Assembly (NCBI RefSeq): GCF_040549045.1 | Contig: NZ_JBEWTB010000002.1 | Location: forward strand, 3,104,501-3,168,500 | DNA length: 64,000 nucleotides | DNA from: Endozoicomonas sp. NE40 | GTDB taxonomy: Bacteria > Pseudomonadota > Gammaproteobacteria > Pseudomonadales > Endozoicomonadaceae | Direction of reading: 5' to 3' | Shown here: piece by piece, positions 43,491-51,312 of the stretch | Layout: every line of letters begins with the position of its first letter | How positions within the stretch are numbered: position 1 is the stretch's first letter | Notes under the pieces: model-generated | Databases searched by the model: none | What the model was told of the DNA's origin: nothing | What the model saw: only the letters and a program-made list of their open reading frames with translations | Made by a program: the position numbers and the translations under genes

Positions 43491-45176
43491 TTACTTAACC
43501 GGACGAGTAACCTTAACCTTGCCATTTTCGTCGTAGCTGTCCGGGTACAGTTCGCTCAGACGAGGCTTACGCTGACGACGCAGAGGAGCACGTACCCACT
43601 CTTCCATTGGCGGCATGTCGTACTGATTCTGCAGCTTCAGAATTTCTGCCTTCAGACGCTTAATTTCCTTGGCGTACTTTGGATCGTTGTAAGCGTTGTT
43701 CATTTCCTGTGGGTCTTTTTCCAGGTCGTAGAATTCCCACTCGTCCATACGGAAGTAGAAGTGCATCAGCTTGTAACGCTCGTCACGAACACCATAGTGA
43801 CGCTGTACACGGTGGATGGCCGGGAACTCGTAGAAGTGGTAGTACAGGGATGTACGCCAGTCTTCATTAGTGCCGGCCAGCAGGTCAACCATGGATACAC
43901 CGTCTACGTCTGCTGGAATTTCAACGCCAGCATATTCCAGGAAAGTAGGAGCGTAGTCGATGTTCTGGACCATTTCCTCAACAACAGTGCCAGCCTTGAT
44001 CCTGGCTGGGTACTGCATTACCAGAGGAGTACGGAAAGACTCTTCGTACATGAAACGCTTGTCGAACCAGCCGTGCTCACCCAGGTAGAAGCCCTGGTCA
44101 GAGGTGTATACGACGATGGTATTTTCATGCAGGTCGTTGGCTTTCAGGTAATCCAGAACTTCACCAACAGAGTCGTCTACAGAACGGATAGTTGCCAGGT
44201 AGTCCTGCATGTAGCGCTGGTACTTCCAGATCGCCATCTCTTCTTCAGACCAGTTGGCTTCGTTCTTGTTCATGTAGTCGTTACGTTCCTGATACGCAGC
44301 ATCCCACTCGGCGCGCTGTTCAGGGGTCAGACGTTCCAGCAGGTGAGGCCAGATGTCTTTACGCCATTCGGTTTCACCAACACCAGTGGTCATCTTCAGG
44401 TCGTGACCTTCCTGAGCATCACGGTAGATGTTCATTTCCTGACCCTGGGCAGCGACACGACCTTCATAGTCGTCAAAGTACGTTTCAGGCACAGGGAATT
44501 CTACGTCAGCAAACAGCTGGGTGTATTCCGGCGCAGGCATCCAGTTACGGTGTGGTGCCTTGTGGTGCATGATCAGGGCGAAAGGCTTGTCCTTGTCACG
44601 CTGGGAGTCCAGCCAGGTGATGGTCTTTTGGGTGATCATGTCGGTGGTGTAACCGATTTCGGTTTCAACGCCGTCTTTGGTGATCCAGTCCGGGTTGTAG
44701 TACTCACCCTGGTCGTTCAGGATTTCCCAGTGGTCAAACTTGAAACCGTCCGGAGTCAGGTTGATGTGCCACTTACCAATAGCCGCAGTCGTGTAACCTT
44801 CGTCGTGCAGCAGGTTGGTCCAGGTGTCCTGGGTACCGTCGAACACCTGACCGTTGTACATGAAGCCGTTTTTGTGACCGAACTTACCGGTGAACATCGC
44901 TGCACGGGATGGACCACACAGAGAGTTGGTGACGAAAGAGTTGTCGAAACGTACACCGTTTTCAGCAATACGGTCGATGTTTGGCGTAGGAGCCATTTCG
45001 CCGATGATATCGCCGTAGGCGCTGACCGCGCGTACTGCGTGGTCGTCGGACATGATGTAAATAATGTTCGGGCGCTGAGCTTCAGCGGCTTCTGCCGGTG
45101 CTGCTTCAATGGGTGCTGCACTCACTGCCTGGGACAGGGTGCCAGCTACCATCAGTGACAGTAACTTTTTGTTCAC
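43491..45176 (-). CDS. Secreted arylsulfatase-family sulfatase (Cys type)
   Basis: 561 aa, GTG start at 45176 with AGGAAG about 8 bases upstream. Signal peptide MNKKLLSLMVAGTLSQAVSA/AP. Sulfatase motifs: YIMSDDHAVRA, the formylglycine signature LCGPSRAAMFTGK (Cys87), GKWHINLTPD, and VVYTSDQGFYLGEHGWFDKRFMYEE. It is a close relative of the sulfatase at 1-1683 (same DDH, same lengths, same C-terminal PYEMNN / PQEMNN motif). The promoter lies opposite a LacI-family gene 560 bases away, and a perfect inverted repeat (45264-45282) lies about 90 bases upstream of its start. Confidence 0.93.
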   Translation of the reverse strand: MNKKLLSLMVAGTLSQAVSAAPIEAAPAEAAEAQRPNIIYIMSDDHAVRAVSAYGDIIGEMAPTPNIDRIAENGVRFDNSFVTNSLCGPSRAAMFTGKFGHKNGFMYNGQVFDGTQDTWTNLLHDEGYTTAAIGKWHINLTPDGFKFDHWEILNDQGEYYNPDWITKDGVETEIGYTTDMITQKTITWLDSQRDKDKPFALIMHHKAPHRNWMPAPEYTQLFADVEFPVPETYFDDYEGRVAAQGQEMNIYRDAQEGHDLKMTTGVGETEWRKDIWPHLLERLTPEQRAEWDAAYQERNDYMNKNEANWSEEEMAIWKYQRYMQDYLATIRSVDDSVGEVLDYLKANDLHENTIVVYTSDQGFYLGEHGWFDKRFMYEESFRTPLVMQYPARIKAGTVVEEMVQNIDYAPTFLEYAGVEIPADVDGVSMVDLLAGTNEDWRTSLYYHFYEFPAIHRVQRHYGVRDERYKLMHFYFRMDEWEFYDLEKDPQEMNNAYNDPKYAKEIKRLKAEILKLQNQYDMPPMEEWVRAPLRRQRKPRLSELYPDSYDENGKVKVTRPVK

Positions 45177-45601
45177 TTAGACACTTCCTAGCGTTTTTTA
45201 AAATCTGGTTGCAAACCCGGCTTCAGCCAGGCCACAACAAAAAACGGTGGACAGTACATTGCAATCGTTTCAGTGAAACGATCTCTCCTGCTTCCGGAAA
45301 TGGAAGGTCTGCAGCCTTCAGGGACATTGAAATCAGCCAATAATGAGCAGATGTCGATGTTAAACTCTGGAAACGAGGGGAGTCGAGACTGTCCAATTCG
45401 GTGATAGTAACGACACAGAAGTGACAACCTGTAAGACACAGGTCAATGAATGCTGAAATTTTTAGTTGATTTCAGTTAATCTGTATTTAAATCTTTATAA
45501 AAGCCTTTAATTATAAGGGTTTTAGGCTGGTTAAACGATTTATACAAAGTGTAAGGAAGGCTGGTTTTATCTTGGCTTTTTGCAAGCTTTTTGTTGGTAG
45601 C
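45177..45601. promoter_or_regulatory. Upstream region of the sulfatase with a perfect LacI-type palindrome
   Basis: ATCGTTTCAGTGAAACGAT at 45264-45282 is a perfect 9+1+9 palindrome, about 90 bases before the GTG start. It is a candidate operator for the LacI regulator encoded 460 bases downstream. No gene seen in the remaining part. Confidence 0.5.
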
Positions 45602-45732
45602 CGTAGGTTGGGACGAACTAAGTGACTCCCAACACGATGACAACACACAATGTCCAGAGCAAAAGCTTCAGGGAGAACTATGCTGGTCACTGTGTTTGTG
45701 TTGGGTGTCGCTATCGCTCGACCCAACCTACA
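45602..45732. repeat. REP-like pair / small MITE
   Basis: Two GTTGGG...CCCAAC hairpins in inverted orientation: arm 1 begins GTAGGTTGGG at 45603-45612 and arm 2 ends CCCAACCTAC at 45722-45731. Each arm holds an internal loop with the GTTGGG / CCCAAC stem. This is the type of short non-coding repeat (GTAGGTTGGGTCGA...) widely scattered in proteobacterial genomes. It lies between the sulfatase and the LacI stop. Confidence 0.7.
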
Positions 45733-45740
45733 GGTTTTAT

Positions 45741-46727
45741 TTACAGGCTATTTCGCTCGATCAGCTTGGTGGGCTGGATTCGAATAGGTTCGATGTCATT
45801 GTTGCCTTTTAATGCCTGAAACAAAGTTTCGGCAGCACTGATGCCCATTTCAAACTGCTGATGAGAAATTGTGGTTAAGGGCGGCGTAGTGACTGCTGCT
45901 TCCCGAATATTGTCAAAACCAACGACTTTAATGTCTTTTGGAATGCTCAGGTTATGCTCGCGGGCTGCCCGGTAGATACCCAGTGCCATCTCATCGTTGG
46001 CGGAGAAAATGGCTTTCGGGATAACGCCTTTGTCAAACAGGGCGTTCATTTTGCGGTAGGCACCTTCTTCCGTAAAATCGCATTCCAGAATAAAGTCGTG
46101 ATTGACGGGAACACCACAGAAACCGAGCGCCGCAATATAGCCATCCAGTCGTTTCTGACTGTCGTATGAGTCTTCCGGGCCACCCAGAAAATACACTTCC
46201 CTGGCGCCACTTTTAACCATCGTTTTGGTGGCTGTGAAAGCACCGCCGAAGTTATCGATAAGAATGCTGTAAATATGGGGTGACTGAATTTCACGGTCAA
46301 GCACCACCAGTGGCAGATCTTTTGAGGCCATGGAAGTCAGGAACTCATTGTCAAACGAGTTGGTCAGGATGATGGCACCATCCACCATGCGGTCGCGCAG
46401 GTATTTATAGGCGGTGGAGCTTTCCTCACCATACAGGCTGCAGGCCACCAGGTCGTAACCGGCCTGGTGAACTGCTTTCTCAATACCCCGGGCGATCTCG
46501 CTGTATATGGGGCCAAACCAGGAGTTGAAGAAAATGCCGATGGCGCGGGTGTTTTTCTGTTTCAGCAGTTTTGCGTTGCCATTGGCCACATAGTTTAGCT
46601 TTTTGGCAACCTTCAGAACGTGCTGGCGTGTCTTTTCACTGATCCGGTCTTTTCCGTTGATGGCATAGGACACAGTCGAGATTGAAACCCTGGCTTCTCT
46701 GGCTACGTCCTTGATGGTGGCTTTCAC
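45741..46727 (-). CDS. LacI-family transcriptional regulator
   Basis: 328 aa. N-terminal helix-turn-helix (IKDVAREARVSISTVSYAINGKDRISEKTR, residues 4-35) and hinge, then a ribose-binding-type sensor domain (AIGIFFNSWFGPIYSEIARGIEKAV...). LacI proteins here usually sense a saccharide released by the enzymes they control. Its neighbours are a sulfatase and, further on, GH3, GH144-like and GH43-like genes; candidate operators are described below. The gene ends beside a REP-like pair. Confidence 0.9.
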   Translation of the reverse strand: MKATIKDVAREARVSISTVSYAINGKDRISEKTRQHVLKVAKKLNYVANGNAKLLKQKNTRAIGIFFNSWFGPIYSEIARGIEKAVHQAGYDLVACSLYGEESSTAYKYLRDRMVDGAIILTNSFDNEFLTSMASKDLPLVVLDREIQSPHIYSILIDNFGGAFTATKTMVKSGAREVYFLGGPEDSYDSQKRLDGYIAALGFCGVPVNHDFILECDFTEEGAYRKMNALFDKGVIPKAIFSANDEMALGIYRAAREHNLSIPKDIKVVGFDNIREAAVTTPPLTTISHQQFEMGISAAETLFQALKGNNDIEPIRIQPTKLIERNSL

Positions 46728-47440
46728 TGCTTTACATCTCCGCTGGGTCTGACACGGTCTGGTGACTTAGGGTGCCAGAGGGCTCTTCAGGTGTCTGCTG
46801 TTCAGTTTTGCCTGAAGATCGTTTAATTGTTTGTCAGTACTAACATGGTACTGAAGTGTTGTTTCTTCTGCTGCTTCACTACGAAAGTGGGACAGAGGCT
46901 GATTTATTACAACCCTGCCCTCTGAGTCTTGAAACGTTTGTTTGGCACGACGGGTATTATATGTATCAAACTCTACACTTTGGTAGGGTTTTGTTACATG
47001 GGTCGGTAAGAGCTTGTCAGCGGTCTGTAAGTCAGCCGAAATTATCCACCGGGTTTCGAGTGTGTTCAGCTGACTAAATGGAAGCTACTCCGGGTACGCT
47101 GATACATACGACTGTTTACGGTTATCACAAAAACAGAGTATAAACGTTTCGACAGAATAGTATGACTGAAAGTGAAATCTGTCAATTGGTTTCTATGGGG
47201 GATGTATAGGATTTGGTGCGGTTGGCGCACCGGAGAACTGCACAAGATGGATTTCAAGTCAGACTAATATGGATTCAGTGCCAGACTTTTATGGATTTCT
47301 GACCGGACTATTATGGATTTTAAAATGTAAAGATTACCTATTCCCAGTGCTTTCCCGAGATTCCGCACACACTGCGTGCGGAATTGAACTGCCCTGTATC
47401 AAGCTGTTGACTGTTGCTTGAACCCGTGAAACGAGAGCTC
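46728..47440. other. Gene-poor region with transposon-end-like repeats and two AAACGTTT sites
   Basis: 713 bases between LacI and an antitoxin gene. No supported CDS; short frames in it have no Shine-Dalgarno or family sense. It holds AAACGTTT at 46932-46939 and 47142-47149, and four 22-bp direct repeats (47239-47326). Confidence 0.5.
47239..47326. repeat. Four imperfect 22-bp tandem direct repeats
   Basis: Units at 47239-47260, 47261-47282, 47283-47304 and 47305-47326 share a TATGGATT (or GATGGATT) core and an AGACT-type start, at an exact 22-base period. Tandem 20-22-bp sites at a border are typical transposase-binding arrays of Tn7- and IS21-type element ends, but no transposase is present, so this could be an element remnant. 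Confidence 0.6.
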
Positions 47441-47719
47441 TTATGCTACGGCAAGCCTTACCTTGAGTGCGCGTAAGAGACGATGAACAGTATCCCATTT
47501 TGGCTGAACTTTTCCATTGAAGGTTTTATAGAGGCTTTCTCTGTTTAAGCCCGTTTCTTTTGCAAGGTTACTGATGCCTTTATGCTTAGCGACATGACCC
47601 AGGGCAATGATGAAAACATTGGGGTCATCATCAAGGTAAGCTTCTGACAGAAATTCAGCGATTTCATCTTCTCCCTGGAGAAAATCAACTGGGTTGAATG
47701 GTGTAAGTTTTTCGCCCAT
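47441..47719 (-). CDS. HigA/COG3636-type antitoxin
   Basis: 92 aa with a Xre-type HTH near the C-terminal half (GHVAKHKGISNLAKETGLNRESLYKTFNGKVQPKWDTVHRLLRAL), the pattern of the addiction-module antidote family paired with RelE/HigB-type (Gp49) toxins. It starts 3 bases after the stop of a truncated toxin gene. It ends near the 22-bp repeats. Probably still represses its own promoter through the 47849-47864 palindrome. Confidence 0.8.
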   Translation of the reverse strand: MGEKLTPFNPVDFLQGEDEIAEFLSEAYLDDDPNVFIIALGHVAKHKGISNLAKETGLNRESLYKTFNGKVQPKWDTVHRLLRALKVRLAVA

Positions 47720-47722
47720 AAC

Positions 47723-47839
47723 CTATTCCTTCAAGTTTTTTAATATAGCTTTGGCCTGCTCTATGTCTCTTGCCTGGCGATCCTTTACCTTAGCAAGCCA
47801 CCTCTTGAACGTATCTGTCGTTACAATTTCGTAGCTCAT
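47723..47839 (-). pseudogene. HigB/RelE-type toxin with internal deletion (38 aa)
   Basis: The frame has a normal toxin start MSYEIVTTDTFKRWLAKVKDRQARD (residues 1-25) joined directly to IEQAKAILKNLKE, which resembles the C-terminal DI..A..LLKNL end of full-length toxins (about 95-100 aa). The middle, with the catalytic Arg/Tyr region (RIYYGPGYRVYY-type), is missing, while the frame is kept. Still translated but presumably inactive, next to an intact antitoxin gene. Confidence 0.6.
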
Positions 47840-47848
47840 AGAAGGATT

Positions 47849-47864
47849 GTAGCCTGTAGGCTAC
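47849..47864. promoter_or_regulatory. Palindromic operator candidate of the toxin-antitoxin operon
   Basis: GTAGCCT-GT-AGGCTAC, a perfect 7+2+7 inverted repeat 10 bases upstream of the toxin start codon. Such sites are normally bound by the antitoxin. Confidence 0.55.
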
Positions 47865-48023
47865 GTGCCTGCAAAGACAAGTTTAGGGAAATTCTATGAG
47901 TACCGTCGGCCAAAAGGAGCGGGTAATCCAGGCAAGCAGGCTGTCAGTGAGTAACGATGTTTCTTTTGTCTGAAAAGGGAAGGCGAGTGGTTTTAGGCCT
48001 GGAAGTATGATCTGGAGAGAGGC

Positions 48024-48046
48024 GTTCCCACGCCGGGCGTGGGAAC
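48024..48046. repeat. GTTCCCACGCC palindromic repeat
   Basis: Perfect 11-bp arms GTTCCCACGCC and GGCGTGGGAAC with a 1-base centre. Sequences of this form are widespread dispersed repeats in gammaproteobacteria. It lies just beyond the stop of the lipoprotein gene (48071 end). Confidence 0.6.
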
Positions 48047-48070
48047 TATTCTGGAACTATGAGTCCATTC

Positions 48071-49411
48071 TTATTCAGAGTCAGTTGGATTTGCAACAAA
48101 CTTAATGTCGGAGATATGCATGGTCATACCAGCATACACACCACCGGCGCCACCATTGGACTGAATCAAAATGCGGTTGATGTTACGAGGCAGGTTAGCT
48201 TTCATCTCCCCATTTGGAGCTTCAAAGAATGCAGCAACAGGGAGTTCGACTACCTTAACTTGACCTTCTACATAATCGCTCAAATCAATGTTAATGGTCG
48301 GGGTGTTAGTGGTTTTGTAGTCATCGCCAGTAAAATCACCATCCTCATCAAACTGATGATCGATTTCATCACCAGTCATTCTTACTCTGAAGTTAGGCAG
48401 CTTTTGTTCAGCAGGAACGTTGTCAACAATCAGGTTGAACTGCAGCTTGGAGTTTGCAACATGATAGCTCAGATTTTTGAAGGTTTTTTCTTCGTCTTCC
48501 GAAGGAGAGGCAAACTCCAGACCAGTATTACCGTTACCGCCAACAGTTAGCTCAACACCATTGTTTTTCGCAGCGAAACTGGCGCCGTTACCATGCTGGA
48601 AGTGTATAATTTCTGAAGCCCAGCCGGTTGCTTCTTCAAGGTCACTGCCTTCTGCTAGAGAGAAAATTTCATCACTGGCTTTTTCATTGTTCAGGCTACA
48701 GTCGTAAGCGTACCCACCACTTGCGTAAGAGTTAGAGCGAATGGTGATTTCTTCGATAGCAAATTCCAGGTCAGATTCTGAAATAAACTTGAATGGCGTA
48801 GTGGTGCTTGTCAGGTTTGAACCAGTAAAGCAGGAGTGAGCAATCTGAATGCGCTGACCTACATTCTGAGTGCTGCCACTAAGAGAGTTATACAGGTCTG
48901 TAATATCCAGTTTTGATCCAGGAACTTCTATGAATACACGGCTGTCAGCTTCAGGAGTGGTGATAGGGTGGATGGTTGTACGAACTACGCCTTTGCCCCA
49001 CTTGGCACCTGTTGTGGTTGGAGTAAAGTCCCATCGGGTGTCACTTTTGGCGATGATGCTACCGCCAGCGCCATCTGTGATGGTTACATGAACAGCGTCG
49101 TCTGGAAGCCAGCCTTCGCCTTCAGGATCGTATTCACCGGTTTTAATGTTGCCTTGATCGGTATTAACGTCTTCTCTTTCGATCAGAGTCATTTTGCCTG
49201 TGCTGTCAACAGTGAAGAGTTCAAATGCTTCATCGTTACCAAGGTTGCCAGTGTTTGCCCAGCCGTAAAAGTTCACAGTGTTGTTGGTTCTTTCAGCAGG
49301 GGCGCCACCGGAGCCACCAGAACCATCTTCATACTTATCATCCAGAATACACCCAGACAACAAGGCTACCGATATAGCACTGAGAGCAAAAGTTTTAACA
49401 GCTTTTTTCAT
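48071..49411 (-). CDS. Lipoprotein with ExoP-type (galactose-binding-like) carbohydrate-binding domain
   Basis: 446 aa from ATG 49411: MKKAVKTFALSAISVALLSGC with the lipobox LSGC (Cys21), then a Gly/Ser linker. The C-terminal half (GWASEIIHFQHGNGASFAAKNNG..., ILIQSNGGAGGVYAGMTMHISDIKFV) has the beta-sandwich pattern of ExoP/galactose-binding-like domains that occur at the end of GH3 enzymes and on free binding lipoproteins. It may present carbohydrate at the outer membrane for the sulfatases and glycosidases here. The frame extends upstream to 49489, but the lipobox and GGA upstream favour 49411. A shortened paralogue is at 54149. Confidence 0.7.
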   Translation of the reverse strand: MKKAVKTFALSAISVALLSGCILDDKYEDGSGGSGGAPAERTNNTVNFYGWANTGNLGNDEAFELFTVDSTGKMTLIEREDVNTDQGNIKTGEYDPEGEGWLPDDAVHVTITDGAGGSIIAKSDTRWDFTPTTTGAKWGKGVVRTTIHPITTPEADSRVFIEVPGSKLDITDLYNSLSGSTQNVGQRIQIAHSCFTGSNLTSTTTPFKFISESDLEFAIEEITIRSNSYASGGYAYDCSLNNEKASDEIFSLAEGSDLEEATGWASEIIHFQHGNGASFAAKNNGVELTVGGNGNTGLEFASPSEDEEKTFKNLSYHVANSKLQFNLIVDNVPAEQKLPNFRVRMTGDEIDHQFDEDGDFTGDDYKTTNTPTINIDLSDYVEGQVKVVELPVAAFFEAPNGEMKANLPRNINRILIQSNGGAGGVYAGMTMHISDIKFVANPTDSE

Positions 49412-50155
49412 ACTTAAATCCATGCTTCTTTGTAGGCTGATGGCTGCGGTGGCTGACTGGAAAATGCTGGCTTGATCCGTTGATATCACCAGACATTTCT
49501 CTTTGTTAAATAAGCGGAAAGCTTACCTGCTGTTCAGCAACAACCAGAAATAATCGAAATGTTTACAAAGCGAGGCGACGATACGAAATTTCGCTAAATG
49601 GGTCAAGGAATAACGATTTCGGAAAAATAAAAACAAAACCTAATACAAATCCAGATCAATTTTTCTCAATTAGAGTCACATTTAATTAGTAAAAAGGTAG
49701 CTTATTTCAGGCTTTGTTACAGTAAAGGTATGTTTTAAAACATTGCTGTAGCCCTTACGTGGTGGGGGTTTATACGCGAAACTGACAGTTCGAATGATAT
49801 AGATCAATTAAATGATATTTTTTGTTAACGGCCTGTTTTCTTTGCAGACCGCTTAAACAAAGGGTTTCACTGAAATCTGTGTTGATTTTTGAAATCTTCA
49901 GCGTATTGATGCGTTTCGACGAACCCATTATATTCGCTTTGCTTTTTGGATTTGGCGAAACTGACTCGCCATTTATGCAAGCCAGACAAAGCTGCAGATA
50001 ATTAAACTTACGCAGTTGGTGTCTATCGCATTCACTATTTAAGAACGTTTTTGCCTGCAAATAGAATTCTGCCAGCGCAATAGCGTGAACAAGCCACCAC
50101 AAAAGCAACACATTTAGCAACGGATAACGGATTAGGTTTCGGCAGTATTACCATT
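49412..50155. promoter_or_regulatory. Divergent promoter region of the binding lipoprotein and the porin
   Basis: 744 AT-rich bases. A 116-codon minus-strand frame (49770-50120) has a weak hydrophobic start but no Shine-Dalgarno and I consider it spurious. CGAAATGTTTAC near 49556 and CGAAATTTCG near 49586 partly resemble the LacI-type GAAACGTTTC site. Confidence 0.45.
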
Positions 50156-51181
50156 ATGAAAAAGTTATTACTTCCTTTTATGCTTGGCTCCTTTGCCTTG
50201 CCTGCAGTCGCAATGGATTATCAGACAACTGATGGTTTTGATCTGCCGGAATTCAGCGCTGACGTGTTTGATGCTTACAATATGGAAGCCAATGCAAACC
50301 GTACTCGCCGCCCGCAGCAGCGTCAGGCTCCTCTGCGTACCCGTATTTTTATTGGTACGGAACATACTGAAAACCGGTTTGAAAATCAGGGGAAGACCCA
50401 GAACACCAATTTCCTGATTGATGGTAGTACTACTATTAATGACCGTTTTCGTGTGGGCTACGTTATTAACGAACGTAACCTGACTTATCGTGATGGTGAT
50501 ATGGATGACAATCTTGGTAAGCGCCTGACTGCCACCATTAACCCACGATTTGACACCTATGTAAGCCCGAACTTCAGCTGGTTCATGGCCTTCCCGATCA
50601 GAAGAACGATTGATGCCAACCGGGGCCGTCTCCCTGACGGTTCTCCGGGTAATGGTGGCCCGGTTGAAGAGCAGGCTTACACTATCAAGCCGGGCTTTAA
50701 CTACCGCATGGGTGATCACACCTTCAACATTACCGGCCACTTCCGTTATGTTGAAACTGAAAACTACGGTAACAACAATCCTCGCCTTTATAACAAGGCC
50801 TACAACTTCAACCCGACTTACATTTACCGTCTGAACCGTACGACGAACATTGGTCTGGAAATGGGTTTCACTGAAAACGATAACCCGAACAACACCTGGA
50901 ACCGCAATATCAAGCCATCTGTTGCCCATCGCTGGAGCAACGGTATGCGTTCCCAGTTCAGCGTAAACGTTGGTAAGAATGGTCAGGATAATGGTCGTGG
51001 TGTTCGCTACACCAACTGGCAAGTCAATAACAACCTGCCTCTGAACCGTAACTTCGACTTGATCGCCAACCTCGGCTGGAGAACCGGTGAACAGTATGAA
51101 GACGACGATGGTTATGTAAATGAAGGTACCGGCGACCGCGAAACCCTGTACTTCAAGTTTGGTTTCAACGTTAAGTTCTAA
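50156..51181 (+). CDS. Outer-membrane beta-barrel porin, putative oligosaccharide channel
   Basis: 341 aa with signal peptide MKKLLLPFMLGSFALPAVAM. From about 60 onward it is made of amphipathic strands of 9-12 residues alternating with Asn/Gly/Asp-rich turns, and it ends in an aromatic C-terminal strand YFKFGFNVKF with terminal Phe, the outer-membrane assembly signal. The size fits a 14- to 16-strand monomeric channel such as OmpG- or KdgM-like oligosaccharide porins, but I cannot place it in a family. It lies 72 bases before the GH3 gene in the same direction, so it likely supplies oligosaccharide. Confidence 0.75.
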   Translation: MKKLLLPFMLGSFALPAVAMDYQTTDGFDLPEFSADVFDAYNMEANANRTRRPQQRQAPLRTRIFIGTEHTENRFENQGKTQNTNFLIDGSTTINDRFRVGYVINERNLTYRDGDMDDNLGKRLTATINPRFDTYVSPNFSWFMAFPIRRTIDANRGRLPDGSPGNGGPVEEQAYTIKPGFNYRMGDHTFNITGHFRYVETENYGNNNPRLYNKAYNFNPTYIYRLNRTTNIGLEMGFTENDNPNNTWNRNIKPSVAHRWSNGMRSQFSVNVGKNGQDNGRGVRYTNWQVNNNLPLNRNFDLIANLGWRTGEQYEDDDGYVNEGTGDRETLYFKFGFNVKF

Positions 51182-51312
51182 TTCAACTGAATCAATGCAC
51201 CGGGCAACAACCCTCTTGTGATCATTTGATAATGAATCAATTTGTTGCCTGAATGCCGGTGGGTGAAAGGCCCGCCATATTTTCAAGACTGGCAAACAAA
51301 ACTAGAGTGATT

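Noticed and set aside
43761..45158. A 465-codon plus-strand frame opposite the sulfatase
   Set aside because: Antisense shadow of the sulfatase CDS; no start signal or motif.
49770..50120. A 116-codon minus-strand frame in the porin upstream region
   Set aside because: No Shine-Dalgarno, unusual composition (AT-rich, many Lys/Asn) and no motif; the region should hold promoters of two divergent genes.
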